Shown here: positions 52,011 through 63,848 of the stretch, piece after piece | Numbering within the stretch: position 1 is the first letter of the stretch | How the letters are laid out: every line of letters starts with the position of its first letter | Assembly (NCBI GenBank): GCA_015143295.1 | Contig: CM026568.1 | Span: forward strand, 19,412,607 to 19,476,606 | Source: Tetracentron sinense | Taxonomy: Eukaryota > Streptophyta > Magnoliopsida > Trochodendrales > Trochodendraceae | Direction: 5' to 3' | Length of the DNA stretch: 64,000 nucleotides | Position numbers and translations under genes: made by a program | Notes under the pieces: generated by a model | What the model was told of the DNA's origin: nothing | Seen by the model: the letters and a program-made list of their open reading frames with translations, nothing else | Database searches by the model: none

Positions 52011-52510
52011 TGTGGGTTTTTGGATTGAATTTGGGCAGGGGGAACGATCGCCCAAGTGGTGTTTTGTTTCCGGGAAATTCCTAAAATCTGTTTTAGAGAG
52101 TTTTTAGCTTTGGGAAACTTCTATTTTGGTAGCGTTTCGTTTCCTCTTGTATTTAAGGTCTCTTTTGGGCTATAAAAGTGAGGCTTGAGGGTTAGGGTTT
52201 GTAAGAAAAGCAAAAGGGTTAAAGTGTTAGCAAGTTTGTAAGGTTGTCATAGCTAGGGTTTGAGTTGAGAGAACAAGAAGACTTTTGTAAGAGAGAGCAT
52301 TGTGGGCTTTCTTTGGGGTTTTGATATTAGTTGTGGGTTCTTCTTTTTTATATTCTTATCTTGGATTAGTGAAGATATTGGGTATGATTTGACCGTGGAC
52401 ATAGGCATTTAGGCCGAACCACGTAAATCTTGCTTTGTGGTGTGTTTCTTGTTTGTTATATTTATTTTCTCATTATCGTTTATTTTATCCTAAGGGGCTT
52501 CTACACAACA
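52011..52510 (+). repeat. 5' LTR of the deleted Copia element
   Basis: Begins TGTGGGTTTTTGG, ends CTACACAACA. It contains GGCTATAAAAGTGAGGC (TATA box near 52170), an AGGGTTAGGGTTTGT leader-like region and GGCCGAACCACGTAAATC near 52410. Confidence 0.92.
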
Positions 52511-52512
52511 AC

Positions 52513-52524
52513 TGGTATCAGAGC
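52513..52524 (+). promoter_or_regulatory. Primer-binding site, tRNA-iMet type
   Basis: TGGTATCAGAGC two bases after the LTR. Confidence 0.93.
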
Positions 52525-52536
52525 TATTGGTTTAGA

Positions 52537-53637
52537 ATGACAACAAAGACTTCGAGTTTCAGATTCGAAGTGGAGAAATTCGATGGAAGTAAAAACTTCG
52601 GGTTATGGCAAATAAAGGTTTGTGACTTGTTGATCCAACAAGGCTTGCACAAAGCATTAAAGGGGAATGATAAGAGGCCTAAAAATCTGAAGGAAGAAGA
52701 TTGGGAGGACTTCGATTTGAAGGCGATGAGTGTAATTTGTCTATGCTTAGCGGATGAAGTACTATACAACATTCTTGAAGAGAAGACTGCTTCAAGACTT
52801 TGGTTGAAGTTAGAGAGCCTCTACATAACAAAATCGCTCACTAACCGGTTATACTTGAAATAAAAGTTGTTTACACTCAAGATGGTAGAAGGTATGAAAA
52901 TTTTCGATCATCTTAGTGAATTTAATAAGATAATTGCTGAGTTAACGAGCATTGGTCTGAAACTTGATGAAGAGGATAAAGCCTTATTCCTTGTTACGTC
53001 CCTACCTCCTTCACTTGAGGACCTCCGTACTACATTGCTCTACTCAAAGAAGGATATCAATTTAGAAGATGTTATTGCTGCATTTCTCTCTAATGAGTTG
53101 AGAAATAATGCGCTAAATAGTGAAAGTCATAAGAAGGCTTTACTAAGAGAGGAAAGGACAAAGAGTAACGGATCTAGAAAATGGTCCAAATCATATAAGA
53201 ATATTGAATGTTATTGCTGCCATAAGAAAGATCATATAGCTAGATATTGTCTGTTAAAGAAAAGTGAAGACGATGAGGAGAAAAGAAAATCCTCTAGTAC
53301 AATTAATGTAGCTAATGAAGATTCTAAGGATCCGGACGATGATCTCATGGTCCTTTCAGTTACTACAACTAATGGTTGGTCTAAGGACAAGTGGATTCTT
53401 GATTCTGATTGTTCCCATCATGTATGTTTAAATAGGGACTGGTTTGCTACTTACAACAAGGTTGAAGGCGGCACTATCTTAATGAGTAATAATACACTCT
53501 GCAAGATTCTTGGGATAGGGACAATGATAATAAGAATGTACAATGGTGTAATGAGGACATTGACGGGAGTGAGACATGTTCCAGATCTAAAGAAAAATCT
53601 GATCTCTTTGAGCTCTTCAGACTCTCGGGGTTGCTGA
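52537..53637 (+). pseudogene. Copia gag and protease, broken
   Basis: ATG 52537: MTTKTSSFRFEVEKFDGSKN, FGLWQIKVCDLLIQQGLHKA, LWLKLESLYITKSLTNRLYL. TAA at 52861-52863 replaces Gln. Then FTLKMVEGMKIFDHLSEFNK, a CCHC knuckle, CYCCHKKDHIARYC, at 53209-53250, and protease WILDSDCSHHV, where the catalytic Gly of DSG is Asp (53407-53409). It ends with HVPDLKKNLISLSSSDSRGC. The stop and the altered protease make it non-functional. Confidence 0.88.
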
Positions 53638-54067
53638 TTCTATCCATAAGATGAAGTGCTAAAGGTTCGAAAGGGAGCCTTGATTGTGATGACTGATAGG
53701 AGAAGAATGAACTTATATGTGTTGTAAGGAAACACAGTTTTTGGTAGAGCATCTAAAAGCAAGTTCATGTTCCTAATTCTAGCCCGGAAAAGGAGGCGCG
53801 AGTTTTGACAAATAATGAGTGTTCGCAGTTGAAGATGAAGGTGGCTGAATATATGACATTTATTTATGATGACGATTTGCAGGTGAAGTCAGGGACTCCA
53901 CATCTTTCGCAATAGGGTGAAAGAATTTGGGTGGAGAAGTCTAACAAGTTGGTTAGACTTACTCCAAGTTCGGCGAGGTGGAGTCTTGCATTCGGTTTAG
54001 ATTATATTGGTGAAAGCGAGATGACACATCAAATGGTGTTCGTGGGATTCTCGTCAAGATGAAGATT
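53638..54067 (+). other. Remnant between protease and 3' LTR
   Basis: Pre-integrase trace (LKVRKGALIVM, near 53660-53690), then about 300 bp with no recognisable integrase or RT. This holds the deletion junction, near 53750. Confidence 0.65.
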
Positions 54068-54558
54068 TGTGGGTTTTTGGCTCGAATTTGGGTAGGGGGA
54101 TCGATCGCCCAAGTGGTGTTTTGTTTCCGGGAAATTCCTAAAATCTGTTTTAGAGAGTTTTTAGCTTTGGAAAACTTCTATTTGGGTAGAGTTTCGTTTC
54201 TTCTTGTGTTTAAGGTCTCTTTTTGACTATAAAAGAGAGGCTTGAGGGTTAGGATTTGTAAGAAAAGCAAAAGGACTAAAGTGTTAGCAAGTTTGTAAGG
54301 TTGTCATAGCTAGGGTTTGAGTTGAGAGAACAAGAAGACTTTTGTGAGAGAGAACATTGTGGGCTTTAATTTCCTTGGGGTTTTGATATTTGTTTTTGTA
54401 TTCTTCTCTTAGATTAGTGAAGATATTTAGTGTGATTTGACAGTGGACGTAGGCATTTAGGTCGAACCACGTACATCTTGCTTTGTGGTGTGTTTCTTAT
54501 TTGCTATATTTATTTTCTCATTGTCATTTATTTTATCCTAAGGGGTTTCTGCACAACA
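54068..54558 (+). repeat. 3' LTR of the deleted Copia element
   Basis: Matches 52011-52510 with a few substitutions and small indels; ends GCACAACA. Confidence 0.92.
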
Positions 54559-54563
54559 ATTGC

Positions 54564-55660
54564 CAGCTCGAGAATTTCGTTTTCTGTGAGTGTGTATGTT
54601 GTGTTTGTGGGGGAGTTGTAATTGAAAAAATGTGATATAATTTCCGAATTTTTTTTGTATGATTACCAACTAAAAACTAAGAAGTGCACATGCCCGCTTC
54701 TTAGATGGCGTGAAAATTACACCGACCAAACAATTCTGGCCATTGGATTACAGGCCTACTTTTGGATGATAGGGAAAGCTCAAAGACAATGTTCTTCCCA
54801 AAGAAGGAGAAGAAGATCAAGTTGCCTAAGGTTTCGATCTCATTCTGCTTGTTCCATTAGGGGTCATGGCCTGTCATAGGTTGCGTATCCACTGAATGGG
54901 CTGGACTGGACTAATACCCGAGTACTTGGATCTGACAGTAGAGTTGAACTACGACTAAGTTCCAAGGTGTCTCAATTCATCATGGCCTGCGTTTGGGTGC
55001 ACCTCAAAATGCAGTTACGGTCATTCTGAATGTGCGACAATACTATATGGAATTCAGTGTGCTTTGACGTGTTTTCCACACTCGTACAAACAGGCTCTTA
55101 CTAAAGGCTTATCAAAGTACAAGGGATTTATGTCACTTGATTGTATTCACATGATGTATGGACTTGGATTTGGATACCCCCATCTAGATTGCATCTTCTT
55201 TTTTTTCTATGGTTGGTTTTCATTTGAAAAAAGCAAGTCTTTTTATTCTTCTCAACCACTTTCATCAAAAGTAAGCTGGTAACATGGGAAAAGAATTTGT
55301 CATAGGATTTTGCACCTAATTTGATATAACCCTCCTTTTTTATATATCTAGGTTTGGAATAAGCAATGAAATAAATTACAATATTAAACAAAGGGTAGTT
55401 TTATTTATTGTCAAACTCATTGGGTAGCCTATTGAAATTTTCAAAAAAAAAAAGAATAAGAAGAAAGATGGGGTTTAACCTTTAAATAAAGAATCGGATC
55501 CTCTCACGCACTCACAACATTTTTTGATTTTTCTAAAACCATATTTAATTAGAGCAAATGATAGTCTCATAATTAGGAGTTCATTTTTTTCATTCATAAT
55601 AAGGTAAGGCGGAGAAGTGAGAATAAAAAAACTAGAAATCACACAAAATGGATCGAAAGG
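54564..55660. other. Upstream sequence, no gene recognised
   Basis: Small ORFs at 54622-54879 and 55064-55282 match no family I recognise and are probably chance. Confidence 0.45.
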
Positions 55661-55664
55661 GAAC

Positions 55665-56310
55665 GTAGACCTGTATCCGAGCTGCGATTGGCCAAGTTCG
55701 AGCTTGGCTTGGGTATGATTTGAGCTCAAAGGTTTAGGCAAGTTTGACCAAACTCGAGCTCAACTTTAACAAGCTTGACCAAGCTCGAGCTCAAACTTGA
55801 TTTAAGGCGAGCTGAGCTCGGGTTTGCTTAAGCTTAATTCGTATGTTTTTTGATGAATTTTCCTTGATTTTAATAAAAAAATTTATTATAAAATTAAAAT
55901 AGAAAGAAATTACACAAAATAATACATTCTTTCACAAAAATAAAATTTGAGGATAGTAATTCAGTCTAGAGAGTACTGAGTTAGGGTCAACCTTTTTGCT
56001 TTTAACTTTTCAACTTTAATTCTTTTGTTATTATTGTCTTCTAAGCTTATTTAGTATAAGTAAAAAGTATTATTAGTACTGATAAATAAAGTTAAAAATA
56101 TTTTATATTTTAATATAAACAATATTACTAAAAATATTTTATGTATATAGACTACTTTGAGCTAACAGAAACAAATAGGGTCTAGCTCAAGCTAGGTTTA
56201 TTTAATCATTCGAGCTCAAATGAAAATTTGGCCTGATTTTCATGCTTGAAATGTAAGCTTGAGCTTGGCTTCAACGAGACAACTTGGCTTGAGTGCAACT
56301 CTAACATAAA
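55665..56310. repeat. GAGCTCGAGC-rich MITE-like repeat, split by AT-rich sequence
   Basis: Many AGCTCGAGCTCAA and GCTTGACC motifs at 55690-55840, an AT-rich centre, then inverted counterparts (GCTTGAGCTTGGCTTCAACG) at 56250-56300. Same style as 50201-50708. Confidence 0.5.
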
Positions 56311-56488
56311 CCGATTCCTTCAACTGGGACTGCAACAAAGTGCGGTAACGGTTTTTGCCTACTAACAACATCAAAAATTGGCTTTTCTGCCCATCTTTCT
56401 TTTCCGAAAAAAAAAACTGTAAGCCCCACCCCAAGTTCACACCAATTGATTTTGTTGCTTTATTTTAGAAAATAACTATCAACAAGAG

Positions 56489-56652
56489 CTCTGGTTGGAC
56501 AATCAACCAAAGCAACCCAAATTTGCTTTGAGAAGGGGTATTAATGAAAAAAATTTATTGTTAACAAATATCCTTCTTTGTATTCTTAATTACCAAACTA
56601 CCACTTCCTGAGGCAATTTTTGGGTTGCTTTAGTTGATTGTTCAACCAGAGG
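56489..56652. mobile_element. Short MITE with 40-bp TIRs
   Basis: Left CTCTGGTTGGACAATCAACC and right, reverse complement CTCTGGTTGAACAATCAACT, continuing through AAAGCAACCCAAA on both sides. AT-rich centre. Target duplication not resolved. Confidence 0.7.
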
Positions 56653-57264
56653 TGTGCTCATAGTTAATCTCTTTATTTTACGTAACAACCCTTGCTTTAT
56701 ATTAAATACTAGGGCTGGCAATCGGGCTGACTTAATTCGGGCCTCAAAGCATTTCGGCCGAGCTTATTCAAAAATCACCAAAATTAAAGCCCACACTGAG
56801 CCCATTGCCTACCTTTTTAATACCTAGTTTATCCCGAGCTTAAGTTGTCGTATCATATTCGCTGATAGAAACTGGGGTTTTCTACACGCCCCTATCCGCT
56901 CAGATGCCAAAAGTGAGTCCCTAGTTTAAGTCCGGAGAAGAGAAAACTCCAGATAGATTGGTAATAGTTAACATTGATGAATGATGCCTACAAAAGAAAA
57001 AATAAATTGGGATTTTCTTGGAAATCAAATACTATAGTTTTTATAGATACAAATACATGTCTGTTGATAATGCATCAAAAATCATGTGTACTATACCACT
57101 TATATCGACCAGGTAACCTAGAACAAACATGCTAGAATCACCCACGTGGGGTAGGTAATTGACATTCCAACCATTTCTTTTTTAATTACGAACATATTTC
57201 TATAGACTGTATTCTACCTAGCCTAGCTTGCACATAAGAGCAAAATCAGAAGACTGGTAATCTT

Positions 57265-57520
57265 CTGTGGTCACCACGTGTCCTTTTTTATACTCCTTAA
57301 CTGTGGTTAAGATTCACATACCCCTAGGGTTCATCCACCTGTCTTTGGTTTTCAGAAAAAAGAAATGAAAAAAATTAACCCTAAGAGTTGGTAATTTTAA
57401 CCACAGTTAATAAAATTTTATGTTATTTTTAAAAAAAAGCAAGGATAGGTGGGTGAACCTTAGGGGTGACCGAATCTTAACCACAGTTAAGTTGTGTCAA
57501 AAGGGACATGTGGCCACCTC
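57265..57520. repeat. Foldback MITE, TTAACTGTGGTTAA family
   Basis: Left arm CACGTGTCC, TTAACTGTGGTTAAGATTC, CCCCTAGGGTTCATCCACCT; the right arm carries the same blocks inverted (AGGTGGGTGAACCTTAGGGG, GAATCTTAACCACAGTTAA, GGGACATGTGG). This is the clearest member of the regional family. Confidence 0.72.
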
Positions 57521-57741
57521 AGGGGTGTAACCGGTTTTAGCAAAACCGGTTACAACCGGAGAAGAATATGTCCCATCAACCTACAACTGGCAGGTTCATT
57601 CGATTCCGAACTGAATACGAAAAAAAAAAAACACTATTTGTCAATATCCGGTTATCCCCTTGCTCTGGGGAATGGTAGCAGTACTTTGACTTGAGTACTA
57701 AAGAGGCAATATATGCATGACCCGGTTAGCCGTACTCTTAG

Positions 57742-57818
57742 GCATTCATATCCTCAATTAAAAATCAACACTTGTCTTTGCATTCATATCCTTAATTAAA
57801 AATCAACACTTGTCTTTG
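57742..57818 (+). repeat. Tandem duplication of about 38 bp
   Basis: CATTCATATCCTYAATTAAA plus ATCAACACTTGTCTTTG occurs twice in direct succession. Confidence 0.8.
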
Positions 57819-57819
57819 T

Positions 57820-58245
57820 TTGCAGTAAAAAATCTAACACCTGTCATTTATTGTGATGAGTGTTAGTTTTTGGTTCAAATAACACACTACTATTTTCATA
57901 TTTATTAAACTTTTACTCCATAATTAACCATCTAGATTACTAAATTTACATGTTAAATACTTAATTGTAGGGCGAGAATTGCTCCTAAACATGTGTTGAA
58001 GCTATAATTGTAAACTGCTATCAAATCTATGGAAGCATTGATTTATACATTCCTCTTAGTCTCGATTTTAGGGATACTTTTTTTTTGCTATCTCTTTTCG
58101 AGAACCGCATGCAAAGTGGGTCCGTCGGGCATGACGTGCTTGTCCCTATCCTTGTTCATCAATAATAGATAGTAGCTAATCTAGTTGATCCCGTATATGT
58201 CTCACAAAGCCCCTTTAATTTCCCTTGAACCTGGTTAAAATTTTA
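57820..58245. other. Upstream sequence, nothing recognised
   Basis: No ORF or repeat structure. Confidence 0.45.
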
Positions 58246-58249
58246 ATTA

Positions 58250-58870
58250 TTTTTCTAAAAATTAAGGGTAGATGCATTAACCTTAAGTCTTGGTAATCTT
58301 AACCACAATTTAAAGGAAGTTAAAAGGGGATATGTAGCAAAAAAAAGGCGTCTGAGATGCCTCTAGGAGCGAAGCCAGGAGTTTTTCCTTCCGAAAGCTA
58401 AAGTACATATATCAAAAAAATTAATAGGATTTGGGTATGAGGCCTTGGGTGTTCAGGGTGTAGCCCCAAATTTCTTATATTTTTTTGAGTAATAGGTTCA
58501 TCGTGGTCATAATATTCATTAATATTACATTCTAATAAAGGTCCATAACAAGAAAAATATCCCCCTTTGATAAATCCATTATATAAATATAATTAATTAT
58601 ATTTTTATATTAAGAAGATTATTTTCTCTCACGCACATTCCTTTGGGTGGAAAGTATGCACCTCCCCTGATTGACACGTACGTGTTCTTTTCAACACTCA
58701 TTAACCGTGGTTAAGATTCACTCATCCCTAGAGTTTTTTTTTTTTTCGTAAGACTCACCCCTAGAGTTTATACATCTACCCTTCAATTTTAGAAAAAAAT
58801 TTACCTCTTAAAATAATAAATGTTAACTACTATTAAAGAGGATTAAAAGGGACACAAGAAGGACTAGAGA
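58250..58870. repeat. Two partial foldback MITEs of the TTAACCGTGGTTAA family
   Basis: 58250-58330 has the right-arm type (GGTAATCTTAACCACAATTT, AAAAGGGGATATG). 58640-58870 has both arms (ACACGTACGTGTTCTTTTCA, CATTAACCGTGGTTAAGATT, then AATAAATGTTAACTACTATT and AAAAGGGACAC). Confidence 0.6.
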
Positions 58871-58879
58871 ATCAATCCC

Positions 58880-59281
58880 TTTATATTATACATATAAAAA
58901 AAAAAACTTACAAAATTTTGTTTGGGGCTGCTATATATAAAATTTAAATATTAAATATTTTTTTTTAAAATAACTAAGAATTTAAAAAAAATCCCCGCCC
59001 TTGCACACCTCCCTTTGTTCCACCAGCAAGGAAGTGATTAATTTCCTTAAATTATACATTTTTTTTTTTTGGTTAAACCTTAAATTATACATAGAAAGCA
59101 CCAAAATGATCACTACATTGAATGTAAAGAAAAATGAAAACCTTTTTGTCGTTTTTGTGATGAAGCTAGGACTAAACCTGCAAGCTCATAAATCAACATT
59201 GTTAGCATGGTATGTCTTATCATCGTTATCTCTGAAAACGATCTTCCCATTTAGTAACATCAATCGCATTAATAATATGTC

Positions 59282-59320
<39 letters not shown>

Positions 59321-59780
59321 AGAGAGAGAGGGGGAGAGAGAGAGATTCCAAACTGTGGTCCAGATCTCAGGTGACCGGTTCAATCTATGGAGTCATTGTC
59401 GAGGCCATGTGAAGAAAATGCACATCTTCGTGTAAAAGCGGAGACCTATAGATGAAGGTGATGGGAGGCTGAATGGTTGAGTAGTCGTCTCATGGAAGCC
59501 ATTCAAGTGAATGGCATCATCCTCAGCAATTATCTTCACTTGGAAAGTGACATGGATGCGATAATGTGGCAGCACTATCTCACTTTGTGAGTGGTTTTGA
59601 CCCAACTCCTCCCTAGATGCGATTTTGTGTCAAAATCAAACTCGTGTTGCTGCCTCTCTCGTTGTTCATTGGAACTCACAAACTCCAGAGTGAGACACTG
59701 AACCTTCCACTTGAGTGCATCACAAACAAACAGGGGTGAGTCAGGATTTTCTTGTAGTGGGGACACGGTGATTAATTAAA
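58880..59780. other. Upstream sequence with TA/GA microsatellite
   Basis: TA run at 59284-59319 followed by GA repeats to 59344. Overlapping minus-strand ORFs at 59393-59766 match nothing I recognise. Confidence 0.5.
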
Positions 59781-60149
59781 AATGATAGTAATTATTGATA
59801 GATTTGTGAAGAGTTATTAGGTGGGGATAGAATATTCTAGGTCAAGGAATTCAAGGGTTCACCCTACATTACGTACATATCTTGACAGGTACTTTTTTCC
59901 TCGTTTACGATATAATTATCCATGTCCTCTTGCTTTATAACAATGCAATGTTAAATAATTAAATAATATAAAATATATTTTTTGTTTACAAAAGTCAAGG
60001 GACAATTGTCCCTTTGCCTAATGGTTATGCTATATTAAATAATTAAATAATATAATATAATTTTTTGAGGAAACAACTGCCCCTTATCCATGATTATACC
60101 CCATTAAATAATTAATCAACTTATTATGAAAGATATTTTTTAGAAGTTC

Positions 60150-60780
60150 AGGAGTTAAGATAATAGTCAATTGCGATTAAACTCGATCGGAAGAGTTCAA
60201 TCACACCCACAAGTCAACACGTGTCCCTTTTAATTACAATTAACTGTGGTTAAGATTCACTAATCCTTAGGGTTCAACAATTTAACCTTGGTTTTTAGGG
60301 AAAAAAATATTTAAACAATATTAACCCTTCCACTTCAATTCCCACATTAGAGTGCAATCCCAAGTTCAATTGCAATTGGACAGATTCAGACTCAAAGCTC
60401 ATGGGACAGCCACCATACCCATGGCGAATCACGATTGAATTCGGGGAGAGTTCAATCTCACCCATATGTCAACAGATTTTTTTTCTTTAAATTAACCCTA
60501 TGTTTAAATTTTTTATAATATTTTTCCAAAAACATGTAGGTTCCACAATATAACTTGGATTTTTTGATTTTTAAAAAAAAATTAACCCTAAGGTTATATT
60601 TTCTTAACCCTATGGTTAAATTTTTATAATTATTTTTTTCTAAAAATGAAGGTTGGATTGTTGAATCGAATCTTAACCATGGTTAATAGGGATTAAAATG
60701 GACAAGTGTTGACTTGTGGGTACGATTGAACTCTCCCCAAGTTCAATTGAGATTGGCTATAATTCGATTTCTACCGTGGC
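60150..60780. repeat. Composite foldback MITE(s), GAGTTCAATC family
   Basis: 60156-60240 has CAATTGCGATTAAACTC, AGAGTTCAATCACACCC and TTAACTGTGGTTAAGATTC. 60430-60775 is a second copy with arms GGGGAGAGTTCAATCTCACC and, inverted, GGGGAGAGTTCAATCGTACC around an A/T-rich centre with CTTAACCATGGTTAA. The first part also matches the inside of the Helitron at 47765-48040. Confidence 0.65.
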
Positions 60781-60888
60781 TATATTAAAAAAAAAAAAAA
60801 CACAGTTTTTACAAAATTTCAGTGGGGCCACGTGCCCCCACAGGCCCCCACCTAGCTCCGCCCCTAATCACAAAACATGTCCATTCCA

Positions 60889-61050
60889 CTAGAGTCGGTG
60901 AGCAACAGTTAGGGCTTTGAACCGAGCTTGGCCGAGTTTGAGCTTGGTTTGAATATGCTCGAGTCCTCGATTCGAGCTTGAATGTTCAAGCTTGAGCTTG
61001 GCTTGAACAAGCTTGAGCTCAGGTTGGCTCAAACTTGATTCAAATTTTAA
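60889..61050. repeat. GAGCTTGG-rich MITE-like fragment
   Basis: Repeats of GAGCTTGGCTTGAA and GCTTGAGCTC; same style as 55665-56310. It appears cut by the LTR that starts at 61071. Confidence 0.5.
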
Positions 61051-61070
61051 GGTTAATTTACACAATTTTA

Positions 61071-62830
61071 TGTCACGCCCCAAAATACCCCCAAAGAGAA
61101 AGTGGAACTTTGACATGTGACTTACTTATCTTAACCCATTCAAAGAGCATTAAAAGCATATTAAAATGTGAACTTGAAAATTTCTTCATTAACTGTATCA
61201 TTGATACTTCATGTAATCATAATTCAAGTATACAATTAACTAAACATAATCCAAACTGAAATATAAATAATTCATGATAATCCATAATGAAATTCTGTTA
61301 CAACTCCTTTTAAAATATTAGATAAACATTCTACCTTGAAATCAATAGTAGGAATAACGGTCTAAATCCATTTACTCTTCTTGATGATCATCTTCTAGTT
61401 TTTTAATATACTCTTCATCTTTCCACGATCCAGGTACACAAATATCCAATCTTGAACCTGCTGATAATAAAATTAACGGCTGAGTAACACAGTTTCTCCA
61501 TGTATATAATAACCCGTAATAAACAATATCATAAACACTGACATGTATATAGCTAGCAATTCAATTTAACTCACATACATAAATCAGAGTACGGAAAATA
61601 TGTTTTTCTTTCCTTTTCTCATTGTTCTTATTTTTCTTTCCTTTCTTACTTTTTCTTATTTTCTTACTTTTTTTCCTTTCTTACTTTTCTTACTTTTTCT
61701 TCATTTCTTACTTTTTTTCTTTTCTTGTTTTTCTAACTTTTCTTTGAGATCTTTTTTGAAGTCAGATAACTAGTACCTTTGGAAACATATCTTGAAGCCA
61801 GGCCCTAGCATCATTTTCTTTTCTTACTTTTTTCTAAGATCTTTCTTAAAGCCGGATAACTAGTACCCTTGGAAACTTAACTTGAAGTCAGATATAACAT
61901 ATCTTTGCATAACTTATACTTGAAGTTGGGCATGATATACTATCGATGAGCTTATAGTTGAAGCAGGGTATGATGTATCCTTGGTAATCATAAAATCCTC
62001 ATTTATACAAAAATGTAGAAATCACCCATTCAACATACCATCATTCAAAACAATCTCTGACATACATCTCTTCTACTACATAAATTCACATATCTCCATA
62101 ATAATTCTATTTCCCTTTATTCTTCCATAAAATATAATATCCATATGGTTATTCACATCCTACGTAGGTTATTCACATCATACTTTAACAATTTCTAAGA
62201 AATAATACATAAGGGATGATAGAAATTCATAGATCTCTTTTGTATTCAAGTTCTTACTTAGATCCATCATTTTAAATCTTACTTTAAATTAATATTCATG
62301 AAATTGAGAATTAGAGATTATTATTTACATTTCTTGATCGCTTCCCTACGATTTATCGCTTGCGAATAAGACTCGATCTCAATCTCAATCTCAATCTTCA
62401 CGTCTCCTTCTTCCTTTTTATGACCTAATCCTTGAACTCCTTAAGATTTTATCCTTTTGATCTTTCAGAAAGCTATTCATTTTCTCTCTTTTAGGTTTAG
62501 AAGTCTATAGAAACCCTAACTCACGAGTTGGAGGGTTATTTATAGAGTTTGGAACCCTAGGGAAGCCAAAAAGTTGAAAAATATGTTTTTCGCATTTTCT
62601 ATGCGCGATCCCCTATCGATCGGGACGTAGGGCTGATCGATTGGACCATACTGATCTTGTCTGATCGATTGGACTGGTAGCTTCGATCAATCGGACCTTG
62701 ACAGGTCTTTTTTTTTTTAAATCCAGAACCATCTTCAGTAGAAGGCTCATAACTTTTGACTCGGTTATCGAAATTAGACAATTCAAAGTGTGTTAGAACC
62801 GTCATTCGAAGGGGAACTGTCAGCACCCCA
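61071..62830 (-). mobile_element. Reverse-oriented Gypsy-like LTR (probable solo LTR)
   Basis: The minus-strand 3' end is TTTTGGGGCGTGACA at 61071, like the chromovirus LTR end. Near the other end the minus strand has TTGAATTGTCTAATTTCG and CGAGTCAAAAGTTATG, parallel to the chromovirus LTR, and a TATA-like CTATAAATAACCC near 62530. Interior: C/T tract 61600-61752 and GAAGYCRGATAACTAGTACC repeats. The 5' end may be TGGGGTGCTGACAG at 62830; flanks TTTTA and TTTTT are only a near match. No internal domain follows, so a solo LTR is likely. Confidence 0.55.
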
Positions 62831-63178
62831 TTTTTACACCCGCTTGTAACCATGTTTAATATATTTAACCATGGTTAGTTTAGTTTAAACCCTTGGTCAG
62901 CCTTAGGCCCAAACCTTAGGTGAACCCTAACCCTAGTTAGCCTAGGTCTAAACCCTAGTCCAAGCCCAAGGAAGCTCTAAACCTAAACCCTAGGTAGCCC
63001 TAGCTAACCCTAGTAAACCCTATGCCTAAGTCCAAATCTTTAAAGCCCAAATCCACTAGGCAAACCCACCTGGGCCCAAGACCCATATCCATTCCCATCC
63101 AGGGGCCTGGCCCTTTGAAATTCAAAAATTCCAGAGTGTCGGCACTTCCTTTATTGACACCCATTTTCCTGTGCATTT

Positions 63179-63211
63179 GGTAATGGCGGTAAAGCTAGTA
63201 CCGCCATTACC
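63179..63211. other. Perfect 13-bp hairpin with 7-base loop
   Basis: GGTAATGGCGGTA, loop AAGCTAG, TACCGCCATTACC. A related hairpin lies at 63849-63873. Confidence 0.85.
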
Positions 63212-63848
63212 TTTTGCTTGTTTGCAGCAACTGCAGTCACTCCCTGCACGACCTACTGCCCCCTACACCTCCAGAGCTTCCCCCACGCGCCTGATCACCC
63301 CTCAGACACCACTCCTCATCTGAAACCACCACCCACCACCGTCCTATTTCCACCTACGTCCCCTTCTTCCTCACCTATAAAATCAGACCCTCCTCCACTG
63401 TAAAACCCACGCCTGAACACCCATAGAGAATCCCTAGTGGATTTCGAACTCTCCAGCATCCTCAAACCTCTGAAATCTCCCAAAAATCCGAAGGACATAA
63501 CCCTTGCAGTAATCCACCGCTGTGAACAGCCCCCACCGCTGGTAGCAATCAACTTAACAGTGTAAAAAATCCTCCCTCCTACTTGGTCTCTTCTTCTTAG
63601 GCTCTTATGTAAACCCCTGGTCATTTCCAGGAGGTATTGGCCACGGTTTAGAGCAGTAGGAGGGGTTCCCTGCCTCCACCATAGGCAGTGGAACCCCCAA
63701 CCGATCACCACACTTCACACACATGAGCATAGGCCTCCGTGACCTCTCCACCAGTCTTATGGGGGGTCCTCAGTTCATGAGGAATCCCCTGGAAGCAATG
63801 TGGTACAGTCCAACAAGCAGTTCTGGCATTTTTTGAGAGAAACCCATG

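Larger units (their letters stand above)
52011..54558 (+). mobile_element. Internally deleted Tork-type Copia element (gag and protease only)
   Basis: LTRs of 500 and 491 bp, target duplication ATTGC (52006-52010 and 54559-54563), primer site at 52513-52524. The interior of about 1.6 kb keeps gag and protease; integrase, RT and RNase H are absent. Its gag is closely similar to that of the Copia element at 10865-14751, so that lineage could have supplied missing functions. Mobilised in trans or deleted after insertion: not decided by the sequence. Confidence 0.92.

Noticed and set aside
55064..55282. 72-codon ORF with LGFGYPHLDC
   Set aside because: No recognised family and no supporting context.
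59393..59766. Overlapping minus-strand ORFs of 63 and 70 codons
   Set aside because: No recognisable domain, no conserved exon signals, and next to a microsatellite; cannot be supported as a gene.
62880..63050. AAACCCTAG-like text resembling telomere repeats
   Set aside because: Motifs are irregular, spaced and mixed with AGCCC; not a (TTTAGGG)n array.
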